From Bacteroidota bacterium (GTDB taxonomy: Bacteria; Bacteroidota; Ignavibacteria; Ignavibacteriales; Ignavibacteriaceae), in assembly GCA_021824145.1 (NCBI GenBank), contig JAKALM010000003.1:144553-208552 (forward strand): a DNA stretch of 64,000 nt, in the 5' to 3' direction. Below are positions 56,372 through 64,000 of this stretch, piece after piece; the stretch's first letter is position 1; every line of letters starts with the position of its first letter. A program made the position numbers and the translations under genes. The notes under the pieces were generated by a model that made no database searches, was not told where the DNA came from, and was given only the letters and a program-made list of their open reading frames with translations.

Positions 56372-57072
56372 TGAACATCAGAACTTATGTTTGAATTATT
56401 TTTTCCTTTTTGTTCAAATAAGCTGTCCGGCAGTCCTTTATTTACAACATAATTTGAATAACTAATATAAACCTTTCCGGAAATCATTTGAGGTTTTTTC
56501 TTCTTACTATTTTCATCATTACGATCAAACTGTGTAAGTTTACTTCTCTCAGCATTAAATACAAACAACATTGAACTAGGCAATGGATATTTATTATCTC
56601 CATAATTTAAATCCATTGTAAATGTTCCGTTGGTTTTGGTAGTCGATTCAACTTTTAAGATTACATTTCTTTTCTGATCAATCCACATTGTTGTAAGAAC
56701 TAGGTCGCCTTTATCATTTAATGGAATAATTTTTATTACTGAAGCATTACTGCCATCAATAATTTCATCTCTAACATAAATAGCCGTGTAATCATTTTTT
56801 AAGAAAGATAATGGTGATGTATAAAGTCCATCTCTCGGAAGCATTGCAAAACCTTCCGATTGGATATGAATTTTATCTGGCTGCTTAAAATAAATTTTTG
56901 CATTCATTTCAGGTACTTTTAAGAAACTTACATCTACTTTAATATTAACATCAACTGAATAATCCTTCACTTTATTAAACTCGTTTTTAAGATTACGGAT
57001 TATAACATCGGGATTATTACTCTGAGCGAAAATAATAAATGGCAATAATAGAAAAGTGAAAAACTTCATCAT
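56368..57072 (-). CDS. Secreted LolA-like outer-membrane lipoprotein carrier-type protein
   Basis: About 234 aa. I take the start at the ATG at 57072 (MMKFFTFLLLPFIIF) with GGAG six bases ahead, not a longer TTG frame. Signal peptide, then a sheet-rich domain with KDYSVDVNIKVDVSFLKVPEMNAKIYFKQPDKIHIQSEGF and the VIKIIPLNDKGDLVLTTMWIDQKRNVILKVES pattern found in LolA/LolB-like (outer membrane lipoprotein-sorting) proteins. A lipid-binding role is plausible. It lies 46 bp after the ABC-2 permease and on the same strand, so it may be the last gene of the ABC operon. Confidence 0.7.
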   Translation of the reverse strand: MMKFFTFLLLPFIIFAQSNNPDVIIRNLKNEFNKVKDYSVDVNIKVDVSFLKVPEMNAKIYFKQPDKIHIQSEGFAMLPRDGLYTSPLSFLKNDYTAIYVRDEIIDGSNASVIKIIPLNDKGDLVLTTMWIDQKRNVILKVESTTKTNGTFTMDLNYGDNKYPLPSSMLFVFNAERSKLTQFDRNDENSKKKKPQMISGKVYISYSNYVVNKGLPDSLFEQKGKNNSNISSDVH

Positions 57073-57117
57073 AATTATCTCCAATTTAAGGATCAACTTT
57101 AGAACCCTTAAATAATT

Positions 57118-57957
57118 TTAAGTAAGAATATCTTTTTGACGAAAGATGAATAAAGTAAATCCAAAAAACACAATTATATGCGCTGCTAAAATAGAAACCG
57201 ATTTAATTATTTCTGTAGTATCAATCGGATTGTCAAAGAATGAACTCCAAGTATTCATATAACTTGTAAAAAGATAAGGTTTGATTGATTGAAAAATATC
57301 TATATTGATTGCCGATATTATTAAAAAAATAATAATTATAGCCATGGTTGTAATAATAGGCCCAATTGCATTTTCAACCAGCGATGAAAATAAAAATGCA
57401 AGAGATGCTACAACTCCCATACTTAATAAAGCAAACCCATATGCCAGAAGAAACCTCCAGAAGATATCATTTTTTGCCAACACTATAATTGAACCGCTTT
57501 TAAGTACAATCAATTCTCCTGTTCCAAACAGAAAATAACCTAAACCAAGACTTATAACCGCCAACCAAAGGATTAATAAAAAAGTATAAATCATTCCAGC
57601 AATAAATTTTGAAGTAACTATTTCAAATCTTGAAATCGGTCTAGTTATTAAAATTCTATAAGTTCCTGCTGTGGCTTCTCCGGCTAGTAAATCTCCTGCG
57701 ACAAGAGTAATTAAAAATGGTATATGAATTGCTAAACTATTTAAAATCAAATATGAAACAAAGTAAGTGTTTAAAAGATTACCCACGAAAATAAAAGTTT
57801 GTTGTATTTCTCTTGTAACAAAATTAAGTGAGCGTGTACCTTCAAACGAAATTGCAAACTCAATCATTGGGATGAGAATCGCAATGGCAATAAATCCAAT
57901 ATAAGTCCGCCATTTTTTAAATATTTTATAAAGTTCAATATTGATTAGTTTTATCAT
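57118..57957 (-). CDS. ABC-2 type permease
   Basis: 279 aa with six hydrophobic segments and a large loop after the first. The pattern FVSYLILNSLAIHIPFLITLVAGDLLAGEATAGTYRILITRPISRFEIVTSKF is typical of ABC-2 permeases of the NatB/antibiotic export type. Its start overlaps the ATPase stop by 4 bp (ATGA), so both are coupled. Substrate unknown; together with the LolA-like gene downstream it may move a lipid or lipopeptide. Confidence 0.88.
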   Translation of the reverse strand: MIKLINIELYKIFKKWRTYIGFIAIAILIPMIEFAISFEGTRSLNFVTREIQQTFIFVGNLLNTYFVSYLILNSLAIHIPFLITLVAGDLLAGEATAGTYRILITRPISRFEIVTSKFIAGMIYTFLLILWLAVISLGLGYFLFGTGELIVLKSGSIIVLAKNDIFWRFLLAYGFALLSMGVVASLAFLFSSLVENAIGPIITTMAIIIIFLIISAINIDIFQSIKPYLFTSYMNTWSSFFDNPIDTTEIIKSVSILAAHIIVFFGFTLFIFRQKDILT

Positions 57958-58877
57958 CCCGATGCCTTTTGCGTAATAGTCAAGAAATAATCTTCAAGTG
58001 AACGAGTTGGGATAAGAGCATTTACCAAAATTCCATTTTCAACAAGATATTTATTTAATTCAGCAACCTCATTTTGCGGCAGATTAAAAATCATTTTATT
58101 ATTGGCTACTGTTTCAAGATTTTCATTCCATCTGGTTGTTGATAATAACATTTTAACTTTTTCTGAATTGTCGACTTCAACTGCAACTCTTAATTTATTT
58201 GCATTTAATAAATCCTCAACACGTCCTTCAACTTTAGCTGATCCTTTATTAATTATTATCATTCTATTTGCAACCAATTCTACTTCATATAAAATATGCG
58301 AGGAAAGAAAAATAGTTTTATTTTTTTCTTTACTTAGATAGATGATTAAATCTCTAATCTCCTTCATTCCTTGCGGATCTAATCCTGTGGTTGGTTCGTC
58401 AAGTATAATTAGTTCGGGGTCATGAATCAACGCTTGGGCAATTCCGAGTCTTTGTTTCATTCCATGAGAAAAAGTTTTTACTTTGCTTTTATATCTTTTT
58501 TCAAGCGAAACAAGCTCAAGCACTTCCATAATTTTTTTACTTGAAATTTCGCGTCCTGAAATTTTTCCGAGTATTTCTAGATTTTTATATGCAGAAAGAT
58601 ATCCGTAAAAATCTGGCTTCTCCACAATTGCACCAATTTTACTGAGGATTTCAATTCTATTTTCTTTAAGTGATTTATCAAAAATTTTAATTTCTCCATT
58701 ATCAGGTGAAATTAATGACAATAACATTCTTATAGTAGTGCTTTTCCCCGCTCCATTTGGGCCTAAGAAACCGAATACATCTCCTTTGTAAACGTTTAAG
58801 TTTAAATCATCAACAGCTTTTACATCTTTAAATTGCTTACTAAGGTTTTTAATCTCAATTATTTTATTTTGTTCCAA
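57954..58877 (-). CDS. ABC transporter ATP-binding protein (TTG start)
   Basis: 307 aa. Walker A GPNGAGKST, signature FSHGMKQRLGIAQALIHDPELIILDEPTTGLDP, switch His in FLSSHILYE and a C-terminal regulatory extension. It energises the ABC-2 permease overlapping its 3' end. The start must be TTG at 58877: no ATG or GTG lies between the upstream in-frame stop and the family's N-terminus (EQNKIIEIKNLSKQF). A TAATTTTG element overlaps that start, so translation may begin on a near-leaderless message; that is speculative. Confidence 0.92.
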   Translation of the reverse strand: MEQNKIIEIKNLSKQFKDVKAVDDLNLNVYKGDVFGFLGPNGAGKSTTIRMLLSLISPDNGEIKIFDKSLKENRIEILSKIGAIVEKPDFYGYLSAYKNLEILGKISGREISSKKIMEVLELVSLEKRYKSKVKTFSHGMKQRLGIAQALIHDPELIILDEPTTGLDPQGMKEIRDLIIYLSKEKNKTIFLSSHILYEVELVANRMIIINKGSAKVEGRVEDLLNANKLRVAVEVDNSEKVKMLLSTTRWNENLETVANNKMIFNLPQNEVAELNKYLVENGILVNALIPTRSLEDYFLTITQKASG

Positions 58878-59408
58878 AATTATACTCGAAATTTTTGAGT
58901 GACTAAAAGCAAATTAAATAAAATCAAAATTACATTATAAAAAAGTAATATATATTTTATCTAAAACATTATTTTTTACATAAACGGATAAAATCATAGT
59001 TAATCAAGATACTAAGTAATTAAATTTTGTAGAATACTGAAAAAAAATATCAATAAATTATAAATTAAAAATTATTTATTCGAATTAGGAGAAAAAATTC
59101 AATTTTAAATTATAATTTAGATTTATTTTTAATTTGTAAAAAAATTTAATTTGGTTTTTAAGAAAAATATTCTGAAGTTTGTATCAACTCAACCACATAG
59201 AAAAAATTTTTTAAAAATTTTTTTTGTTCTATTTCCTTTTAAGTTAAAATTATTTAGTTTGAATTTGCCTAAAGAAAAAATCAAACGCTAAAATTTTTGA
59301 TAATGAATATAAATTTTTACCATTACAGCATTTCTAAAAAAATAAAGATAATACCAGATTTTGTTTTTTAAATAATAGATTATTACTTCAAGCGAAGGGA
59401 GTATATAA
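58878..59408. other. AT-rich intergenic region upstream of nrdJ
   Basis: 531 bp, very AT-rich with long A and T runs, between the divergent ABC ATPase and nrdJ. I see no ORF, tRNA or cobalamin riboswitch. A Shine-Dalgarno (GAAGGGAG) precedes nrdJ. Promoters for both genes must lie here but I cannot choose one with confidence. Confidence 0.6.
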
Positions 59409-62400
59409 ATGCAAATAAAAAGGTTTTTCACGAAAGAAGGAGTTGATCCTCTATCGTCAATCGAATTTTCAAAGAGGATATCTGAGATAAAAAATCCTGA
59501 TGGCTCAAGTGTTTTTAAAATGGATGATGTCTCTGTTCCCGAATCGTGGTCTCAAGTTGCCACTGATATTATTGCTCAAAAATATTTTCGTAAAGCTGGC
59601 GTTCCAAAATTAGTTAAAAAAGTTGAGGAAAAAGGAGTGCCTGAGTGGCTTCAACCTTCTGAAGCAGATAGCGAAAGGCTTCAGCAACTCCCCGCCAAAG
59701 AAAGATTTTCATCTGAAACCGATGCACGGCAAGTTTTCCATAGACTAGCTGGTTGTTGGACATATTGGGGATGGAAAGCAAAATATTTTGATTCTGAACA
59801 GGATGCAAGATCATTTTATGATGAATTAATGTTTATGCTTGCAAACCAAATGGTAGCACCTAATAGTCCACAATGGTTTAATACAGGCTTACATTGGGCA
59901 TATGGAATTACTGGCCCCTCTCAAGGCCATTATTATGTTGATTACCAAACAGGAAAATTAACCGCATCAAGTGACGCATACTCTCATCCTCAGCCGCATG
60001 CTTGTTTTATTCAATCAGTAAAAGATGATTTAGTAAACGAAGGTGGAATTATGGACCTTTGGGTACGTGAAGCACGGCTATTTAAATATGGTTCTGGTAC
60101 TGGCTCTAATTTTTCAGATATACGTGGCGCAAATGAACCACTAAGCGGCGGTGGAAAATCTTCTGGATTAATGTCTTTCTTAAAAATTGGTGATCGTTCT
60201 GCCGGGGCAATAAAATCAGGCGGTACAACAAGACGCGCTGCCAAAATGGTTACCTTAGATCTCGATCATCCAGACATTGAAGAATATATTAATTGGAAAG
60301 TTGTTGAAGAACAAAAAGTAGCTTCAATTGTTGCAGGCTCAAAACTTTGTAACTTTCATTTAAATGCAATAATGAAAGCTTGTTATGATGAACATCCTGA
60401 AAATGATAGATTCAATAAGGCATTAAATAAAAAATTAAAACATGCTGTTTTTGAAGCTAGAAAGGCTCAAATTCCAAATAATTATATTGAAAGAGTTATT
60501 CAACTAGCAAAACTTGGTTTTAAATCAATAGAATTTCCAATTTATGATACAGATTGGAATTCTGAAGCTTATTCAACAGTTGCCGGTCAGAATTCAAACA
60601 ATTCAATAAGGGTTACAAACGATTACATGAATGCTGTGTTGAATGACGGTGATTGGAATCTTTATTGGAGAGTTGAAAAGAAAAAAGCTAGAATTGAAAA
60701 ACGAAATCCAAAACCAAGCAAAACTTTGAAAGCTAGAGAACTTTGGGACCAAATAGCTTTTGCTGCATGGTCTAGCGCTGATCCTGGAATCCAATATCAT
60801 TCAACTATTAATGAATGGCATACATGCCCAGCAGATGGTGAAATAAAAGCTTCTAACCCTTGCAGCGAATATATGTTCCTTGACGATACTGCATGTAACT
60901 TGGCATCAATTAACTTAATTAAATTTTATGATACAAAAACTCAAAAATTTACTATTGAAGATTTTCGACACACAACCAAGCTTTGGACAATAGTTCTAGA
61001 ATTAAGTGTTTTGATGGCGCAGTTCCCAAGTAAAGAGATTGCACAGCTAAGTTATGATTACAGAACTCTTGGTTTAGGTTATGCAAATCTTGGCTCTCTT
61101 TTAATGCAGCAGGGCATTCCTTATGACAGCAGTGAAGCATTTGCTATTTGTGGTGCTTTAACTAGTATTATGCATATGACAGCTTATGCAACTTCTGCAG
61201 AGATATCAAAGGAACTAGGACCGTTCAAGAATTACGAAAAGAATAAAGAAAATATGCTTCGTGTAATTCGTAACCATAGAAGAGCTGCGTACAATGTCCC
61301 AAATGAAGAATATGAAGGACTATCTATATATCCTGTTGGTATTGATCCTAAATTTTGTCCTTCGGATTTGTTAAAAGCTGCACGCGAAGATTCAGACCGT
61401 GCACTTGAATTAGGAATGCAATATGGCTATAGAAATGCTCAGGTAACAGTTATCGCTCCCACAGGAACAATTGGACTTGTTATGGACTGCGATACTACGG
61501 GTGTTGAACCAGATTATGCACTTGTAAAATTTAAGAAACTTGCTGGTGGCGGTTACTTCAAAATAATTAATCAATCTATACCACCAGCACTTGAAAGACT
61601 TGGTTACAACAAAGATCAGATTACAGAGATTGTAAAATATGCTAAAGGTTCAGGTTCGCTTGATGGCTGTCCATACATAAATCCTCAATCCTTAAAAGCA
61701 AAAGGTTTTACTGATTCTATAATTTCAAAAATTGAAAATACTTTACCAACCGTTTTCGATTTAAGCTTTGCCTTCAACAAATTTACAATTGGCGAAGATT
61801 TTCTTGTTAACAAACTCGGTTTAAGCAAAGAGGAAATTAATTCATTCGATTTTAATTTACTTACTTCACTCGGATTTTCTAAGCAAGAAATTGCTTCTGC
61901 AAATGATTACGTTTGCGGAACTATGACAATTGAAGGCGCTCCATTTTTAAAACATGACCACTACCCGGTTTTTGATTGTGCAAATAAATGTGGTAAAAAA
62001 GGGACAAGATTTATTCGTCCAATAGCTCATATTAAAATGATGGCAGCAGCTCAGCCATTTATTTCCGGTGCAATTTCCAAAACCATAAATCTTCCTAATC
62101 AAGCTTCTGTTGAAGATGTTAAAGATGCTTATATGGAATCGTGGCGGCTTGGAATAAAAGCAAACGCATTGTATCGTGATGGATCAAAACTTTCACAACC
62201 TCTTAATTCCATCAGCGAAGAAGAGCTTGAAGCTATGATAGAAGATAAAGAGCAAAATGATATTGTAAAAATTGCAGAAAAGATTATTCATCGATATATC
62301 GCAAAAAGAAGAAGATTGCCAGATAGAAGAACTGGCTATACACAAAAAGCAAAAATCAACGGACAATCAGTATATATTCGTACTGGTGAGTACGAGAATG

Positions 62401-62999
62401 GCCAGCTTGGTGAAATATTTATTGATATGCATCGAGAAGGTGCAGCTTTTAGAAGCTTACTTAACTGTTTTGCAATTTCTATTTCTCTTGGTTTACAGCA
62501 CGGTGTTCCGCTTGAAGAATTTGTAGATGCTTTTGTTTTTACAAGATTTGAACCAAGTGGAATTGTAACTGGTAATGATAAAATTAAAATGTCAACATCT
62601 GTTATTGATTATATTTTTAGAGAACTTGCTGTTACTTACCTTGGCAGAAACGATTTAGCTCATGTGGATCCAGATGAATCTAAATCTAAAGTATCACCCA
62701 ACATAGTTAAAAAATTCGTTGAGCCTGAATTTGTTAGCGAAGAAGTAGTAAGCGAAAGATTAGTTGAATTAGATAAGAATAAAGAAGTTACAAATTCATA
62801 TAATTATTCACTCTCGTCAAATGAAATTAAACCAACAAAATCTTCTACAACTAAGAGTTCACTTCATATTAAAGTAAAACAAGCAATTGAAAAAGGTTAT
62901 ACAGGAGATGTTTGTACTGAATGTCAAAGTTTGACAATGGTTCGCAATGGTACTTGTTTGAAATGTATGACTTGCGGAGCTACTTCAGGTTGTAGCTAA
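59409..62999 (+). CDS. nrdJ: Class II (adenosylcobalamin-dependent) ribonucleotide reductase
   Basis: 1196 aa, the long NrdJ form. Radical and redox landmarks: [14 protein letters not shown] near the N-terminus, the [11 protein letters not shown] and [11 protein letters not shown] loops, [21 protein letters not shown], the [30 protein letters not shown] segment, and the TSCPD-type block [30 protein letters not shown]. An insertion with helical [16 protein letters not shown] repeats precedes it. The C-terminus bears two CxxC pairs ([14 protein letters not shown]) as zinc ribbon or redox tail. It makes deoxyribonucleotides with coenzyme B12 with or without oxygen. Single gene, closed by a strong terminator. 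Confidence 0.97.
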   Translation: MQIKRFFTKEGVDPLSSIEFSKRISEIKNPDGSSVFKMDDVSVPESWSQVATDIIAQKYFRKAGVPKLVKKVEEKGVPEWLQPSEADSERLQQLPAKERFSSETDARQVFHRLAGCWTYWGWKAKYFDSEQDARSFYDELMFMLANQMVAPNSPQWFNTGLHWAYGITGPSQGHYYVDYQTGKLTASSDAYSHPQPHACFIQSVKDDLVNEGGIMDLWVREARLFKYGSGTGSNFSDIRGANEPLSGGGKSSGLMSFLKIGDRSAGAIKSGGTTRRAAKMVTLDLDHPDIEEYINWKVVEEQKVASIVAGSKLCNFHLNAIMKACYDEHPENDRFNKALNKKLKHAVFEARKAQIPNNYIERVIQLAKLGFKSIEFPIYDTDWNSEAYSTVAGQNSNNSIRVTNDYMNAVLNDGDWNLYWRVEKKKARIEKRNPKPSKTLKARELWDQIAFAAWSSADPGIQYHSTINEWHTCPADGEIKASNPCSEYMFLDDTACNLASINLIKFYDTKTQKFTIEDFRHTTKLWTIVLELSVLMAQFPSKEIAQLSYDYRTLGLGYANLGSLLMQQGIPYDSSEAFAICGALTSIMHMTAYATSAEISKELGPFKNYEKNKENMLRVIRNHRRAAYNVPNEEYEGLSIYPVGIDPKFCPSDLLKAAREDSDRALELGMQYGYRNAQVTVIAPTGTIGLVMDCDTTGVEPDYALVKFKKLAGGGYFKIINQSIPPALERLGYNKDQITEIVKYAKGSGSLDGCPYINPQSLKAKGFTDSIISKIENTLPTVFDLSFAFNKFTIGEDFLVNKLGLSKEEINSFDFNLLTSLGFSKQEIASANDYVCGTMTIEGAPFLKHDHYPVFDCANKCGKKGTRFIRPIAHIKMMAAAQPFISGAISKTINLPNQASVEDVKDAYMESWRLGIKANALYRDGSKLSQPLNSISEEELEAMIEDKEQNDIVKIAEKIIHRYIAKRRRLPDRRTGYTQKAKINGQSVYIRTGEYENGQLGEIFIDMHREGAAFRSLLNCFAISISLGLQHGVPLEEFVDAFVFTRFEPSGIVTGNDKIKMSTSVIDYIFRELAVTYLGRNDLAHVDPDESKSKVSPNIVKKFVEPEFVSEEVVSERLVELDKNKEVTNSYNYSLSSNEIKPTKSSTTKSSLHIKVKQAIEKGYTGDVCTECQSLTMVRNGTCLKCMTCGATSGCS

Positions 63000-63023
63000 T
63001 GTAAATTTCCAAATTACTAATTT

Positions 63024-63056
63024 AAAGCCGTTCCTTTAAGAACGGCTTTTTTTTTT
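63024..63056 (+). terminator. Intrinsic terminator of nrdJ
   Basis: AAAGCCGTTC (63024-63033), loop CTTTAA, GAACGGCTTT (63040-63049), then T to 63056. It overlaps the last codons of the convergent RND gene, whose stop codon (63036-63038) lies in the loop. Confidence 0.9.
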
Positions 63057-64000
63057 CTCAATCAACCTCAAAATCGTCGGCAGCACAATTAGCAGAAGCG
63101 GCAGCGCGATAATAAATCCGCCGATGATTGCAATTGCAAGCGGCTGGTGCATCTGCGCTCCGGTACCGATACCGAATGCTAAAGGCAATAAGGCAGTAAT
63201 GGCGCCTAATGCCGTCATTAAGGTTGGGCGCAGCCTTAATGAAATTGCATTAACCATAGAATCATGCTTATTAACGATCCTTTTCATTGAATCCGCATAT
63301 TGAAGATAAATGAAAATAGAATTTTCTCCTATGATTCCGACAATCATAATAATTCCGGTATAACTTCCAACATTAAGAGGCGTGCCTGTAATAAAAAGTG
63401 CAACGAAGCTTCCAGTTATACCCAGAATGGAAACAAAAATTATTGCGAGTGAGATCTTAATTTTTCTAAAGAGAAATAGAGAAACGGTAAATACTAAAAG
63501 TATAGCTAAGACTAAAATATTTATTAAATCACCAAATGCTTGCTGCTGCTCTGCATAGGCGCCGCCGTAAACAATCTCATAACCAGGCGGCAAATGAATT
63601 TCTTTGCTGATCTTCTTTTTTATTGAAGCAATTGTACTGCCGAGATCGCGGTTATTTAATCTTGCAACCACGCCGTAATCTTGCTTAAGATTGTCTCTGT
63701 CAACTTCGGCAACGCCTTTTATAAATTTCAGCTTTGTAAATTCACTTACCGGCTTAACAGAGCCGTTGTTAAGAAAGATAAAGCTGTTCTTAATATCATC
63801 CAGCGAGTTTAACAGCTTGCCGTCGAACATTCTAATATTATATAACTGATTTTGACCTAAAACATTTCCGACGACAGTTCCTTTTATTTTCGTATTAAGC
63901 TGATATTGCAGCTCGCTCGGTGTTAAGCCGTATTGAGCCAGTGCGGCATTTTTAGGTTGAAATATTATATTCGGACCGGCAATTGTAATTCCATCAAATA
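63036..64000 (-). CDS. RND efflux pump inner-membrane subunit (CusA/CzcA-like), C-terminal part
   Basis: The minus-strand frame is open to the right window edge, so the N-terminal two thirds are missing; about 321 codons are seen. The part visible covers a porter-domain segment (QYGLTPSELQYQLNT, GTVVGNVLGQNQLYNIRMF, LPPGYEIVYGG) and the membrane helices 7-12 (LVLAILLVFTVSLFLFRK to TALGAITALLPLAFGIGTGAQMHQPLAIAIIGGF). The GTPLNVGSYTGIIMIVGIIGENSIF segment matches heavy-metal-type (HME) RND pumps, although the substrate is not certain. The GC content looks higher than in the nrdJ region. It overlaps the nrdJ terminator. Confidence 0.9.
   Translation of the reverse strand, partial: FDGITIAGPNIIFQPKNAALAQYGLTPSELQYQLNTKIKGTVVGNVLGQNQLYNIRMFDGKLLNSLDDIKNSFIFLNNGSVKPVSEFTKLKFIKGVAEVDRDNLKQDYGVVARLNNRDLGSTIASIKKKISKEIHLPPGYEIVYGGAYAEQQQAFGDLINILVLAILLVFTVSLFLFRKIKISLAIIFVSILGITGSFVALFITGTPLNVGSYTGIIMIVGIIGENSIFIYLQYADSMKRIVNKHDSMVNAISLRLRPTLMTALGAITALLPLAFGIGTGAQMHQPLAIAIIGGFIIALPLLLIVLPTILRLIEKKKSRS

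Noticed and set aside
58878..59408. Cobalamin riboswitch before the B12-dependent nrdJ
   Set aside because: The region is almost pure A/T and has none of the conserved B12-box sequence.

Overview
This window is an AT-rich chromosomal segment with no rRNA, tRNA, CRISPR array, transposase or phage gene that I can see. Several features point to the Bacteroidota/Ignavibacteriota side of the tree, with Ignavibacteria as my best guess: promoters of the TAnnTTTG type, a kdp operon carrying an outer-membrane porin gene and a split KdpD, large multi-PAS kinases, many secreted proteins with short signal peptides ending in SQ or AQ, a long class II ribonucleotide reductase, and a fused aspartokinase/homoserine dehydrogenase. 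The taxonomic call is inference.

Layout. 1-5.4 kb: a large PAS/GAF sensor (minus strand, cut by the left edge), divergent from a sigma-54 response regulator. 5.6-14.5 kb: a potassium-uptake operon, (27-aa ORF)-kdpF-kdpA-kdpB-kdpC-porin-kdpD(N-terminal half)-histidine kinase, preceded by a sigma-54-like promoter and lacking kdpE. 14.6-24.6 kb, minus strand: a histidine kinase, a DrrAB-like ABC exporter, a response regulator with a six-PAS kinase whose N-terminal part is separated by a one-base frameshift, and an outer-membrane protein. 24.7-34.9 kb: the aspartate-family pathway thrA-asd-thrB-thrC-proC, then metY-metX. 35.0-40.0 kb: an NtrB/NtrC-like pair followed by a strong sigma-54 promoter and three small genes. 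40.0-44.2 kb: aldo/keto reductase, DUF2279-like protein, PD40-repeat lipoprotein, secreted proteins and a broken matrixin-like gene. 44.2-44.8 kb: a 28-unit array of degenerate tandem repeats with a period of about 20.7 bp. 44.8-58.9 kb: a GH9-deacetylase fusion, a TM2/DUF2752/DUF4870-like/M48 cluster, a ROK-MFS-SIS sugar cluster, an M1 peptidase, a TlpA-like thioredoxin and an ABC-2 exporter. 59.4-63.0 kb: nrdJ. 63.0-64.0 kb: the C-terminal part of an RND efflux pump, cut by the right edge.

The most interesting system is the regulation of the aspartate family. thrA is preceded by a promoter, a 28-codon ORF rich in Thr codons, an intrinsic terminator, and a sequence at the ORF's stop codon that can pair with the terminator stem to block it: a complete ribosome-mediated attenuator. 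metY-metX is preceded by a second device of the same kind, whose 33-codon ORF is rich in Met and Cys codons, and that is followed directly by a SAM-I riboswitch with its own terminator. Transcription into metYX therefore appears to pass two terminators in series, one sensing charged Met/Cys-tRNA through translation and one sensing SAM. Both leader promoters have the same layout (TTGACA, 17 bp, TAnnTTTG). The other strong anomaly is the helically phased repeat array at 44.2-44.8 kb.
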